From Rhizosphaericola sp047606825 (lineage in GTDB: Bacteria; Bacteroidota; Bacteroidia; Chitinophagales; Chitinophagaceae): a DNA stretch of 41,815 nucleotides. The stretch covers positions 1 through 41,815 of the forward strand of contig JASGDY010000030.1 of NCBI GenBank assembly GCA_047606825.1, given 5' to 3'. The notes beneath the pieces are model-generated. The model made no database searches. It worked only from the letters and a program-made list of their open reading frames with translations, and was not told the origin of the DNA. The translations under genes and the position numbers were made by a program. Each line of letters starts with the position of its first letter. The first letter of the stretch is position 1. Shown in pieces: positions 1 to 7,447 of this stretch.

Positions 1-110
1 GGTCTTGCATAAGGTTGTTCCCCCGGTATACCAGTCTTATGTCCTCCAGATCCGTCAATCCTCGTTCATTCATCCCACAAAGTTATACCTATTTGTGTCC
101 ACACGATAGC

Positions 111-164
111 CGAAGGCGGGAATCTGATATATGGATGCATGAGATTCCCGCCTACGCGGGAATC
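111..164. repeat. REP-like palindromic intergenic repeat
   Basis: Three GCGGGAATC / GATTCCCGC units lie in alternating orientation. GGCGGGAATCT at 115-125 pairs with AGATTCCCGCC at 142-152, and GATTCCCGC at 143-151 pairs with GCGGGAATC at 156-164, so two alternative hairpins can form. A related copy sharing 15 identical bases (111-125) occurs at 12348-12362. Read as protein it gives the IPAYAG string typical of this widespread intergenic repeat class. The rest of 1-278 shows no gene that I can support. Confidence 0.7.
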
Positions 165-278
165 ACGGCGAGGTGTTCACGTTCTTCAAGACACATTTGT
201 ACCCTGTGTTGGAGTATCGTAGAGGAGGTTTGAATAGTCAATATTGTTGACATGTTCTGGATTGAGTGAATAGGAACA

Positions 279-2096
279 CTACAAAAACGGCTTAACTTTC
301 TCTACCTGCTGCATTTCGTGTAACTGCGCGTAAAAGCCGCTTTGGCCCAATAGCTGGTCGTGTGTCCCGCTTTCGACGATGACACCTTTGTCCAGTACGA
401 CGATGTTGTCAGCTTTCCGGATGGTCGAGAGGCGATGCGCGATGACGATGGAGGTCCTGCCGCGCATCAGCTTTTCCATGGCACGCTGCACCAGCGTTTC
501 ACTTTCCGAATCGATGGAAGACGTAGCCTCGTCCAATATCAGGATAGCCGGGTCGTACAGCAAGGCGCGTATAAAAGAAATCAACTGTCGTTGCCCGAGG
601 CTCAGCGTATTGCCGCGTTCCAATACCGGGTAGTCATAATTGCCGGGCAACCGCATGATGAAATCGTGTACGCCGATCATCTTGGCTGCGTCGATGGCTT
701 GCTGGCGCGTGATGTTGGGGTTACGCATCGTGATGTTTTCCAGTATAGAACCCGAAAACAGGAATACGTCCTGCAATACGATACCGATTTTACTTCTGAG
801 TGCGGCCACGTCGTAGGTTTCGATATTGTGGTCGTCGATGAGGATGCAACCTTTTTGGATAGGATAGAGTCGGTTGATAAGGCTGATGATGGAGGTCTTG
901 CCACTGCCCGTGTGTCCGACAAGTGCCAAAGTCTGTCCAGGCTGCACGTCAAAACTGATGTCTTTCAATACGTATTTGTCCTCGATGTATGCAAACCATA
1001 CATGCTGGAAACCGACTTTTCCCTTGATGATCCCCGGACGCAGACCGTTTTTAACCTGCGGCAACACGTCGTCGATGTCCAAGATGCGAAACACACGTTC
1101 GCACGCCACCAAACCCATCTGCAAGGTGTTGAACTTGTCCGCTATCATCCGCAACGGACGGAAAATCTGGTTGATATACAAGCCGAAAGACACCAATAGC
1201 CCAGCCTCCAGTTTGTTGCCGCCGATATACCACAGTATCAGTCCCGTGCTGACGGAAAGAATGATTTCCACTACCGGGAAAAAAACAGAATACGCAAAAA
1301 CACCTTCGATGTTGGCATCTCGGTGACTCTGGTTGATAACGTCAAATTTTTTCTGTTCCCTTTTCTCCGCGGCAAAAGCCTGCACGACAGCCATTCCAGA
1401 AATATGTTCCTGTGCAAAGGCATTCAATGTTGCCACCGCGTTTCTTACTTTGACAAAAGAACGGTTGACGGCTTCCTTGAAATAATATGTCGCTACCAAC
1501 AATACCGGAAACGGTATCAGTGCGACCAAAGTCAGTTGCCAGTTGACATACAGCATCGTCCCCAACGTAAATACAATCGTCAACAGGTCTGCAACAATCG
1601 GGATAAAACCGTCGGTGAATATGTCGTTGATGCTTTCAATGTCGTTGATGGTACGTGTCGTGAGCGTACCTATCGGCGTGCGGTCAAACTGCCGAAGCTG
1701 CAAGTGTATGATTTTGTCAAAAACGGAAATCCGCAGATCCTTGACCACGCGCTGTCCCAGCCACGCCGTCAGGTAGGTAAATATGAACCGCGCCGTCGTC
1801 TCCACCAACAAAAACACCAACTGGAAAAGGGTAATGGAAAGGATGAATGCCGCGGTATCGCCTAATTTTTGATGGGAAATAAACAGTTGTAGCCATCCGG
1901 GTATATGCACCGTCTTGCCCGTTGCCTTGTCCACCGTAAGCTGTATCAGAAACGGTCTCAACGGCGTCACCACTGCCAGGAAGATAGACAGCGCAACACA
2001 TAGATAGAACTGTTTTCGGTAGGGACGTATATACCGGAACAGACGTCCAAGCAACGAATAATCAAACAACTGTTTCTTTTGTGGCGACTTATTCAT
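279..2096 (-). CDS. ABC exporter, fused permease and ATPase (MsbA-like)
   Basis: This 605-residue half-transporter has an N-terminal six-helix ABC exporter membrane domain (about residues 20-330) followed by a nucleotide-binding domain. In the ATPase part I see Walker A GHTGSGKTS near residue 395, the signature LSLGQRQL near 500 and Walker B ILILDEATSS near 520, followed by the H-loop IAHRLST. Such proteins work as dimers in the inner membrane and export lipids, drugs or peptides; the substrate cannot be read from the sequence. I chose the ATG at 2096 (MNKSPQKK). A further in-frame start at 2117 would add seven residues. It stands alone on the minus strand, with the REP-like repeat region beyond its end. 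Confidence 0.93.
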   Translation of the reverse strand: MNKSPQKKQLFDYSLLGRLFRYIRPYRKQFYLCVALSIFLAVVTPLRPFLIQLTVDKATGKTVHIPGWLQLFISHQKLGDTAAFILSITLFQLVFLLVETTARFIFTYLTAWLGQRVVKDLRISVFDKIIHLQLRQFDRTPIGTLTTRTINDIESINDIFTDGFIPIVADLLTIVFTLGTMLYVNWQLTLVALIPFPVLLVATYYFKEAVNRSFVKVRNAVATLNAFAQEHISGMAVVQAFAAEKREQKKFDVINQSHRDANIEGVFAYSVFFPVVEIILSVSTGLILWYIGGNKLEAGLLVSFGLYINQIFRPLRMIADKFNTLQMGLVACERVFRILDIDDVLPQVKNGLRPGIIKGKVGFQHVWFAYIEDKYVLKDISFDVQPGQTLALVGHTGSGKTSIISLINRLYPIQKGCILIDDHNIETYDVAALRSKIGIVLQDVFLFSGSILENITMRNPNITRQQAIDAAKMIGVHDFIMRLPGNYDYPVLERGNTLSLGQRQLISFIRALLYDPAILILDEATSSIDSESETLVQRAMEKLMRGRTSIVIAHRLSTIRKADNIVVLDKGVIVESGTHDQLLGQSGFYAQLHEMQQVEKVKPFL

Positions 2097-2198
2097 GTTA
2101 CGTCCACAAAAGTACACATTGCTGCGTTATAAAATAAAAAGGTAAGATGAAAAACGTACTTAGGACAGAATGTCTTTAATGCCAATCATTCATTGTTC

Positions 2199-2444
2199 TT
2201 AATGTACTTTCAAAAGTAGAAAAATAATGATGGTCAACAGTGTGGCATAGATAAGTATGTTCAGTATGTTGCTGACCATTCGGTATTGCCGCATCCTGAT
2301 TGGCTCGTTATAGTAATATTTTAGGAGGTATATCTTACGGAACGAGACTATAAATTTTTTTACCCTAAAGCTTCCAAGGGCGACATAATTAATAAGTTTA
2401 GCCAATAGTAGTATGGCTAAAACAAGATAAATCGTAGTCATCAT
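2199..2444 (-). CDS. Small two-helix membrane protein, unknown function
   Basis: A short protein of about 81 residues has a hydrophobic segment at each end (TIYLVLAILLLAKLINYVAL near the start, NILIYATLLTIIIFLLL at the end) and a basic, tyrosine-rich loop between them. I recognise no family. The frame opens at 2504, but a promoter-like site at 2478-2504 lies inside that extension, so one of the ATG pair at 2444/2441 (MMTTIYL) is the more likely start. It is divergent from the SatD-like gene, with about 230 bp between starts. Confidence 0.55.
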   Translation of the reverse strand: MMTTIYLVLAILLLAKLINYVALGSFRVKKFIVSFRKIYLLKYYYNEPIRMRQYRMVSNILNILIYATLLTIIIFLLLKVH

Positions 2445-2477
2445 TGTACGTTTCTTTATTTTTAGAGTCGTGTCGAG

Positions 2478-2504
2478 CGAAGGTAAAGAAACTTTTGGTT
2501 TCAA
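2478..2504 (-). promoter_or_regulatory. Candidate promoter of the small membrane protein
   Basis: On the minus strand TACCTTCG (2485-2478) is one base from the Bacteroidota -7 element TAnnTTTG, and a TTG (2504-2502) lies 16 nt upstream. This places a transcript start near 2470 and favours translation from 2444 or 2441. Confidence 0.35.
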
Positions 2505-2594
2505 TGTGTTAATTCTTTGTGGCTCTTTACCATGACATCGAAGCGGTGTTTTGCTGCTCCTTCTTCTATTGGAGCATGCAATATCCTAACGCAT

Positions 2595-2657
2595 ACTATC
2601 GTGTCATAGTACGATATTTCCAAATATCGCATCATAATACGATATTTTATATCTTTA
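2595..2657 (+). promoter_or_regulatory. Tandem 24-bp palindromic operators over the satD promoter
   Basis: Two copies of the same dyad are seen: ACTATCGT-N8-ACGATATT at 2595-2618 and AATATCGC-N8-ACGATATT at 2623-2646. They repeat every 28 bp and are separated by 4 bp. Directly downstream, TATCTTTA (2650-2657) resembles a Bacteroidota -7 element, so the second operator would cover the core promoter. The gene downstream carries a helix-turn-helix, so autoregulation is the simplest inference. Confidence 0.6.
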
Positions 2658-2671
2658 CAAAAAATGGGAGC

Positions 2672-3268
2672 ATGGTTGCAGTCATCACGGGCGACATCAG
2701 AAATTCCAGACGAATCAAAAATTTGGACTGGGTCAAGAAGCTGAAAGCTATCTTGAAGAAATATGCCGACACCAACCGTTGGGAAGTGTTTCGGGGTGAC
2801 AGTTTCCAACTGGAAACATCTCCCGAAAAGGCTTTGCTTGTCTGTTTCCAAATCAAGCTGGAGTTGCTTTTATTGAAAATGGATGCAGGCATGGCTATCG
2901 GTATCGGTGGACAGACCTACAAGTCCAAGTCTGTATCCGAAAGCAACGGGAGTGCCTACATCCACTCCGGCGAATGTTTTGAAAGCCTTCAAAAGAAAAA
3001 ATTGGCACTCCGGACCGACCATCCGGAAAACGACGTATATTGGAACATGGTTTTGGACCTTGCCATGCTGACCGCAAACCGATGGACTGCCAATACCGCG
3101 GAGCTGGTATTGCTGGCATTCTCCAATCCGTTGCTTAACCAAAAAGACCTTGCGGCGATGACCGACCGGAAATCCCAAAGTAGTATCAGTGCTGCGCTCA
3201 AGCGTTCCGGTTATTACGAAATGATGCGTATGGTCTCTCTGTTCAACCAAAAAATCAACGCCCAATGA
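2672..3268 (+). CDS. SatD-like putative transcriptional regulator
   Basis: This protein of 198 residues begins MVAVITGDIRNSRRI, the N-terminal pattern I associate with the SatD family. Its C-terminal part reads like a winged helix (NQKDLAAMTDRKSQSSISAALK near residues 150-172), which suggests DNA binding. I chose the ATG at 2672 because a GGGAG stretch (2665-2669) precedes it and because the longer frame, opening at 2519, would run through the operator region. It overlaps the next gene by 4 bp (ATGA), so the two are almost certainly co-translated. The in vivo ligand and role of this family are not known to me. Confidence 0.75.
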   Translation: MVAVITGDIRNSRRIKNLDWVKKLKAILKKYADTNRWEVFRGDSFQLETSPEKALLVCFQIKLELLLLKMDAGMAIGIGGQTYKSKSVSESNGSAYIHSGECFESLQKKKLALRTDHPENDVYWNMVLDLAMLTANRWTANTAELVLLAFSNPLLNQKDLAAMTDRKSQSSISAALKRSGYYEMMRMVSLFNQKINAQ

Positions 3269-3999
3269 CACAACTGTTGATTGCCTTGCTTTTGGCACAT
3301 ATCGTCGGCGATTTTGTCCTACAGCCCGACAAATGGGTCAAGGACAAAGAACAAAAGAAGATAAAGTCCCGCTATTTGCCTTTGCACATATTGGTACATC
3401 TATGCCTGATGGTTGTGGCCACAGGATGCCAGTTACGTTACTGGCTGGGGATTTTAGTTATCGCTGTTTCGCATTATGTATTGGATTTGGTGAAATTGTA
3501 TTGGGGTAGGAGGAAGAGGGTAGGCATTTTTTTCCTAGACCAGTTTTTGCATATCGGCGTGCTATTGTTGGTCGTGTGGGCATACTATCCGCATTTTCGT
3601 CTGCCTTGGGAAAAGCTGTGGACACCGGAATGCCAACTTTTGCTGGGTGCGGTGTTGAGCGCGACCTTCGTCGTTTCGGTGGTCATCAAAGTATTGCTGC
3701 AAAAATGGAGCCTGCGTCTCATCAAAACGGACAAGTCGGCAACGGATGCTTCGACCAACAAGGCTGGTCAATATATCGGCATATTGGAAAGGTTGTTTGT
3801 TTTTTATTTTGTGACGATTGGGTTCTGGGGAGGCATTGGATTTTTGTTGACTGCCAAATCCATTTTCCGGTTCAACGATTTATCTCGGGAAAACGACCGC
3901 AACTATACAGAATATATCATTATCGGAACGCTGGTCAGCTTTGCATCTGCAATGTTTATTGGATTGTCTTACAATTATTTGAAAGGGCTATTTGAATAA
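3265..3999 (+). CDS. DUF3307 multi-pass membrane protein
   Basis: A 244-residue integral membrane protein whose N-terminus (LLLAHIVGDFVLQPDKWV, followed by a conserved-looking HILVH) matches the DUF3307 pattern. Histidine and aspartate residues sit inside hydrophobic helices (HIVGD, SHYVLDLVK). A second half with more helices and a C-terminal hairpin (GTLVSFASAMFIGLSYNYL) completes it. The start overlaps the stop of the SatD-like gene, so the two form an operon under the tandem operator. The function is unknown; the polar residues in the helices could bind a metal or ion, which is speculation. The gene converges with the next one, with 8 bp between stop codons. Confidence 0.85.
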   Translation: MTQLLIALLLAHIVGDFVLQPDKWVKDKEQKKIKSRYLPLHILVHLCLMVVATGCQLRYWLGILVIAVSHYVLDLVKLYWGRRKRVGIFFLDQFLHIGVLLLVVWAYYPHFRLPWEKLWTPECQLLLGAVLSATFVVSVVIKVLLQKWSLRLIKTDKSATDASTNKAGQYIGILERLFVFYFVTIGFWGGIGFLLTAKSIFRFNDLSRENDRNYTEYIIIGTLVSFASAMFIGLSYNYLKGLFE

Positions 4000-4007
4000 A
4001 AAACATA

Positions 4008-5039
4008 TCAGTTGCTGCCTTTTTTCTGCGTTGTCGCCCTTCCCCATATTCTATTCCAGTAATAACGGGCTGCTTGGCGGTTCCAGCCTTTCAGGCGTCC
4101 TCGCTGCATCGACAGGGAATTGCTGATGTCAGGCCGGATATAGTAATAAAAGGTAAATGGTGCATCGGAATACCGCCAACCCTGTATCTGTCCAAAGCGG
4201 GGAATATTGAATTGTATGGTGTCTTTTCTTTGTTCCACGGTATAGATGCCTTCCGAAAACTCAAGCAGGTTCTGCGTGTCCTGATCGTCCATATAGCCGT
4301 TCAGGAGCTGTGCGTTTTTTGGGTGGGAAGTGTATGGCACAAGAAAGCCGGGCTTGTCAAAACTGGATAGGTAGGTAGTGTACACCATACTGTCCGTGCT
4401 GAAAACGCCATACCAAAGAAAGCCGTTGAACGGCGTCGGGGTCAGCAAGTCGAAATGCGCCGACGGAGTGGGAGGGTTCTCTGCCAATATTTTTTCCGCC
4501 TTGTTTTTTTCAAACCCGACTACGACGATGTAAAAACAAGGAAGGACAATGCCCAATAGTGCGGCTTTTGGTGCATTTGCCCAATGTGCTTTTTTCGCAA
4601 AGAGCAATGTTGCTACGACCAGAGGTGTGATAGTAAACAACGGGTCGGCAACGTACAGCAGATGGAATGAGAAACGCTGTGAAGAAAATGGTGCGAAAAG
4701 CTCTGTTCCATAGTTGTTGCAGGTGTCCAACAGGTCATGTAGTACAACCATTGCCAGAAAAGGAAAAAACAGCCGCCCAAACTTTATCGTCCGCTTATTG
4801 CGCGTATAGCTAAAGGCGGCAAAAAGCAGTGCAAACACTACCGCGATAAACAGGGAATGCGATATCGACCGATGGAGCAGCAGATCCTGTGTCTGCGAGT
4901 TGAAAAAAGTGGATATGATATCAATGTCCGGGATGCTGTGGGCCAGAGCTCCCAACCACAATGCTTTTTTGCCCATTTTTTCTGGAAGGAGGATTTTGCC
5001 CATGCATGCTCCCAGTGCGATATGTGTCACCGAATCCAT
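4008..5039 (-). CDS. YdjM/LexA-binding-type membrane protein (metal-dependent hydrolase family)
   Basis: This protein of about 343 residues opens MDSVTHIALGACMGKILLP, typical of the membrane-bound 'metal-dependent hydrolase' family to which YdjM belongs. Conserved-looking histidines and aspartates follow (LAHSIPDID, LLLHRSISHS), then several membrane helices up to about residue 180. The C-terminal 160 residues look soluble and extracytoplasmic. The enzymatic activity of the family is unproven, so the name is a label only. I chose the ATG at 5039; a TTG nine bases upstream is the alternative. TATCTTTG lies only 6 nt upstream of this ATG, so the message may be almost leaderless. Confidence 0.8.
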   Translation of the reverse strand: MDSVTHIALGACMGKILLPEKMGKKALWLGALAHSIPDIDIISTFFNSQTQDLLLHRSISHSLFIAVVFALLFAAFSYTRNKRTIKFGRLFFPFLAMVVLHDLLDTCNNYGTELFAPFSSQRFSFHLLYVADPLFTITPLVVATLLFAKKAHWANAPKAALLGIVLPCFYIVVVGFEKNKAEKILAENPPTPSAHFDLLTPTPFNGFLWYGVFSTDSMVYTTYLSSFDKPGFLVPYTSHPKNAQLLNGYMDDQDTQNLLEFSEGIYTVEQRKDTIQFNIPRFGQIQGWRYSDAPFTFYYYIRPDISNSLSMQRGRLKGWNRQAARYYWNRIWGRATTQKKGSN

Positions 5040-5045
5040 ATTGCC

Positions 5046-5053
5046 CAAAGATA
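5046..5053 (-). promoter_or_regulatory. -7 element TATCTTTG before the ydjM-like gene
   Basis: The minus strand reads TATCTTTG, a perfect match to TAnnTTTG, ending 6 nt before the ATG at 5039. No good -33 element is visible. Confidence 0.4.
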
Positions 5054-5097
5054 AAGGTCTGTCGGCGTTAAATCCTTTTATTCACTGAAAAAGACTG

Positions 5098-5105
5098 TAA
5101 ATTTG
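5098..5105 (+). promoter_or_regulatory. -7 element TAAATTTG before ispH
   Basis: TAAATTTG matches the TAnnTTTG consensus and ends 6 nt before the ispH ATG at 5112, which would make the transcript leaderless or nearly so. No convincing -33 element is seen. Confidence 0.4.
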
Positions 5106-5111
5106 CAGGAG

Positions 5112-6365
5112 ATGAAAAAGTTCGATGTCCCTAATTTTTACAGAAGTGACCTTATCAGCGTTGTCAAGGCGCAGCGTGCCAAGGAAGACCGCATGAAAAA
5201 GGATTTCAGTCCGACATTGCTGGACTTGGGCAATCTTCGCATCTATCTGGCGCGGCATTTTGGCTTCTGCTACGGTGTGGAAAATGCGATCGACATCGCG
5301 TTCCGCACGCTTGCGGAAAATCTGGGAAAACGTGTTTTCATGCTCAGCGAGATGATCCACAATCCTCAGGTCAATGCTGACCTGGAACAACTGGGTGTCC
5401 ATTTCCTACAGGACACGTATGGCAACCAACTGATTCCTTTTGAATCGTTGACCCCCAACGATATTGCTATCATACCAGCATTTGGGACGACCTTGGAAAT
5501 CGAGGCCAAACTAGACGAAATCGGTATCCCAACCAAAAAGTACAATACGACCTGTCCTTTCGTCGAAAAAGTATGGAACCGTTCTGCTCAGATAGCCACA
5601 AAAGGTTATTCCATCGTCGTCCACGGGAAACCAAGGCACGAGGAGACGCGTGCAACTTTTTCACATGCCTCTTCCCACACAGCTACCGTCATCGTCAACG
5701 ACCTGGATGATGCTGTCGAGCTGGGCAGGTACATCACCGGCGAATACCCTCCAGAAAAGTTTTACCGACAGTTCGAAGGGCTGTATTCCAAAGGTTTTGA
5801 CGTAAGCAAAGACCTCGAAAGGATAGGTGTGGTCAACCAGACGACCCAACTGGCTTCCAGTACGTTGGAAATATCCGAATATCTGCGCAATCTGATAAAG
5901 ACACATTATGGCTTGGACGACAGCAACGTACATACGCGTTTTGCTGACACGCGCGACACGCTGTGCTATGCGACCAATGACAACCAGTCGGCCGTACAAG
6001 GACTAATGGAAAAAAGCCGAGAAGCTGATTTTGCGCTCGTTGTCGGCGGCTACAAAAGCAGCAATACATCGCATCTTGCGGAGATATGTGAACAATACCT
6101 ACCTACCTATTTCATTAATCGACCCGATAGGATTGTTTCCGACAATACCATTTTCCATTGCGACTGGGCCAACAAAAATGAATTGGAGACAACAGGTTAC
6201 CTGCCCGACAAACGCCCCGTGACCATACTCGTCACAAGCGGCGCAAGCTGTCCCGACGCCATCGTGGAAAATGTCATCAGGCGCTTGGCGCAGTTGCTGC
6301 ATGTAGAAAAGCAATTAGATGAACTTATTGTCAGTATGACGGAAGCCGAAAATGTGACAATATAA
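5112..6365 (+). CDS. ispH: 4-hydroxy-3-methylbut-2-enyl diphosphate reductase
   Basis: IspH performs the last step of the MEP pathway, reducing HMBPP to IPP and DMAPP with a [4Fe-4S] cluster. Cluster and substrate motifs are visible: ARHFGFCYGVENAI (first cysteine), SEMIHNPQVN, NTTCPFVEKVW (second cysteine), HGKPRHEETRATF and TSGASCPDAI (third cysteine). At 417 residues it is the long form found in many Bacteroidota, with about 50 extra N-terminal residues and an insertion in the middle, compared with about 310 in E. coli. I chose the ATG at 5112 (MKKFDVPNFYRSD) because this N-terminus is typical of the long form. The gene ends in front of a strong hairpin terminator. Confidence 0.95.
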   Translation: MKKFDVPNFYRSDLISVVKAQRAKEDRMKKDFSPTLLDLGNLRIYLARHFGFCYGVENAIDIAFRTLAENLGKRVFMLSEMIHNPQVNADLEQLGVHFLQDTYGNQLIPFESLTPNDIAIIPAFGTTLEIEAKLDEIGIPTKKYNTTCPFVEKVWNRSAQIATKGYSIVVHGKPRHEETRATFSHASSHTATVIVNDLDDAVELGRYITGEYPPEKFYRQFEGLYSKGFDVSKDLERIGVVNQTTQLASSTLEISEYLRNLIKTHYGLDDSNVHTRFADTRDTLCYATNDNQSAVQGLMEKSREADFALVVGGYKSSNTSHLAEICEQYLPTYFINRPDRIVSDNTIFHCDWANKNELETTGYLPDKRPVTILVTSGASCPDAIVENVIRRLAQLLHVEKQLDELIVSMTEAENVTI

Positions 6366-6372
6366 ATAATAA

Positions 6373-6404
6373 AAAACAGGCCTGGCAGATGCCAGGCCTG
6401 TTTT
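6373..6404. terminator. Bidirectional rho-independent terminator
   Basis: A 14-bp perfect stem (6373-6386 with 6391-6404) has a 4-base AGAT loop. An A-run on the left and a T-run on the right let it stop transcription in both directions, serving ispH (+) and the small gene ending at 6444 (-). Confidence 0.9.
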
Positions 6405-6443
6405 ATCTAGAACGTTGTTTCCGCTTTACTACTGTTTAGCTGC

Positions 6444-6650
6444 CTAGAAATCCTTTTTGGCAACACCGTCTTTGATAGCCTGTAAAGCTTTCGCCTCGCT
6501 AAGGATTGCACTCATTTTGTTGCCTTTACCATCGTCACCTTTGGCGATATAACCACCTTTAGCTGTCTTGGAAACCACGGCGTTATGCAAGGGAACGTCT
6601 TTTTCTTTAGTTTTCAGGCAATACGCCTTGATGAATTTTGAAGTGTCCAT
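6444..6650 (-). CDS. Small soluble protein, DUF5679-like without cysteines
   Basis: A 68-residue protein starts MDTSKFIKAYCLKTKEKDVP and continues with NAVVSKTAKGGYIAKGDDGKGNKM and an amphipathic C-terminal helix. The order 'AYC-K-K-K ... NA ... G-Y-A-KG-D--G-KM' resembles the short zinc-ribbon DUF5679, but the zinc-binding cysteine pairs are absent (only one Cys, at residue 11). This likeness is by eye and weak. I chose the ATG at 6650; an earlier in-frame start at 6680 would add ten residues of unlikely sequence. The gene ends at the shared terminator and stands alone. Confidence 0.65.
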   Translation of the reverse strand: MDTSKFIKAYCLKTKEKDVPLHNAVVSKTAKGGYIAKGDDGKGNKMSAILSEAKALQAIKDGVAKKDF

Positions 6651-6757
6651 GATACGAATTTTTATTTTAGGTTTAAACAATGCCGTCCTATCTTCTTACT
6701 GAAAAACGACATCCTTCCGAAGCCTGTTTTCAGGATAGAACGGTTTACGATTTTTAT

Positions 6758-7420
6758 CTATCTGTTCTGAAGAATGCTCAAATGTAAGCTATTGAAATTT
6801 TGCAGCGAAGAAATTTTCAAATCTGCGGCCGCCCATTTTTCCAATTTGTACTGTTCTCTTTCCGGTACGGCTACACAGGTCATCCTTGCCGCCTTGGCCG
6901 CAATCATGCCGTTGAACGAGTCCTCAAAAGCCAGACACTCCGTCGGCAGGCTGTCCAGTGCGAGTGCACAGTTGATATACACCTGCGGATGTGGTTTGCC
7001 GTTGAGGAGGTTTTCGGCGGACGTTGCAATCTGTATGTAGGATGTGATGTCCAACTGCTGCGTGACTTGATTGATAAGCCTCAAAGGCGAAGATGATGCC
7101 AAACCAATCTTGAACCCGATATTTTTGAAATATTCAAAGATATATTTTACGCCAGGCATCGGCTTGCCTTTGCGGGCAACTTTTTCGGCCACTTTGTCCA
7201 ATATCGTTTTTTCTGCGTTTTCCAACTGGTTGGTGTCCAGATGAAAGTGCCGAAACCAGTGTGCGACAAATTCTCTTGTACGCAACCCTGTGGTTGTAAG
7301 GTATTGGGCATCCGTTAGTTGGATATTGTAATCTGCGAAAAATTCCTGCGCCGCTTCTTTCCATAATGGTTCACTGTCAATCAGCAGACCATCCATGTCA
7401 AATATTACTGTATTGAGCAT
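6758..7420 (-). CDS. HAD-superfamily sugar-phosphate phosphatase (HxpB/YniC-like)
   Basis: A 220-residue HAD hydrolase with a helical cap of the beta-phosphoglucomutase subgroup. All four motifs are seen: DMDGLLIDSEP (nucleophile D8, acid D10), LASSSP (motif II), the lysine in NGKPHPQVY (motif III) and FEDSFNG (motif IV). The DGLLIDSEP variant and the overall length fit hexitol-phosphatase-like enzymes (HxpB) better than phosphoglycolate phosphatase. The substrate is inferred only. It lies 27 bp downstream of the PDH E1 beta gene on the same strand and may be co-transcribed with it. Confidence 0.85.
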   Translation of the reverse strand: MLNTVIFDMDGLLIDSEPLWKEAAQEFFADYNIQLTDAQYLTTTGLRTREFVAHWFRHFHLDTNQLENAEKTILDKVAEKVARKGKPMPGVKYIFEYFKNIGFKIGLASSSPLRLINQVTQQLDITSYIQIATSAENLLNGKPHPQVYINCALALDSLPTECLAFEDSFNGMIAAKAARMTCVAVPEREQYKLEKWAAADLKISSLQNFNSLHLSILQNR

Positions 7421-7447
7421 CTTGTTTTGATGGAACCAGACTGGTTC

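Noticed and set aside
15..233. Plus-strand frame of 72 codons at the window start
   Set aside because: It runs through the REP palindromes and yields the IPAYAG string, a known sign of repeat translation rather than a gene.
360..1199. Long plus-strand frame of 279 codons
   Set aside because: It is antisense to the well-supported ABC exporter and shows no domain.
2519..2671. N-terminal extension of the SatD-like protein
   Set aside because: It would translate the tandem operators and promoter; the family N-terminus begins at 2672.
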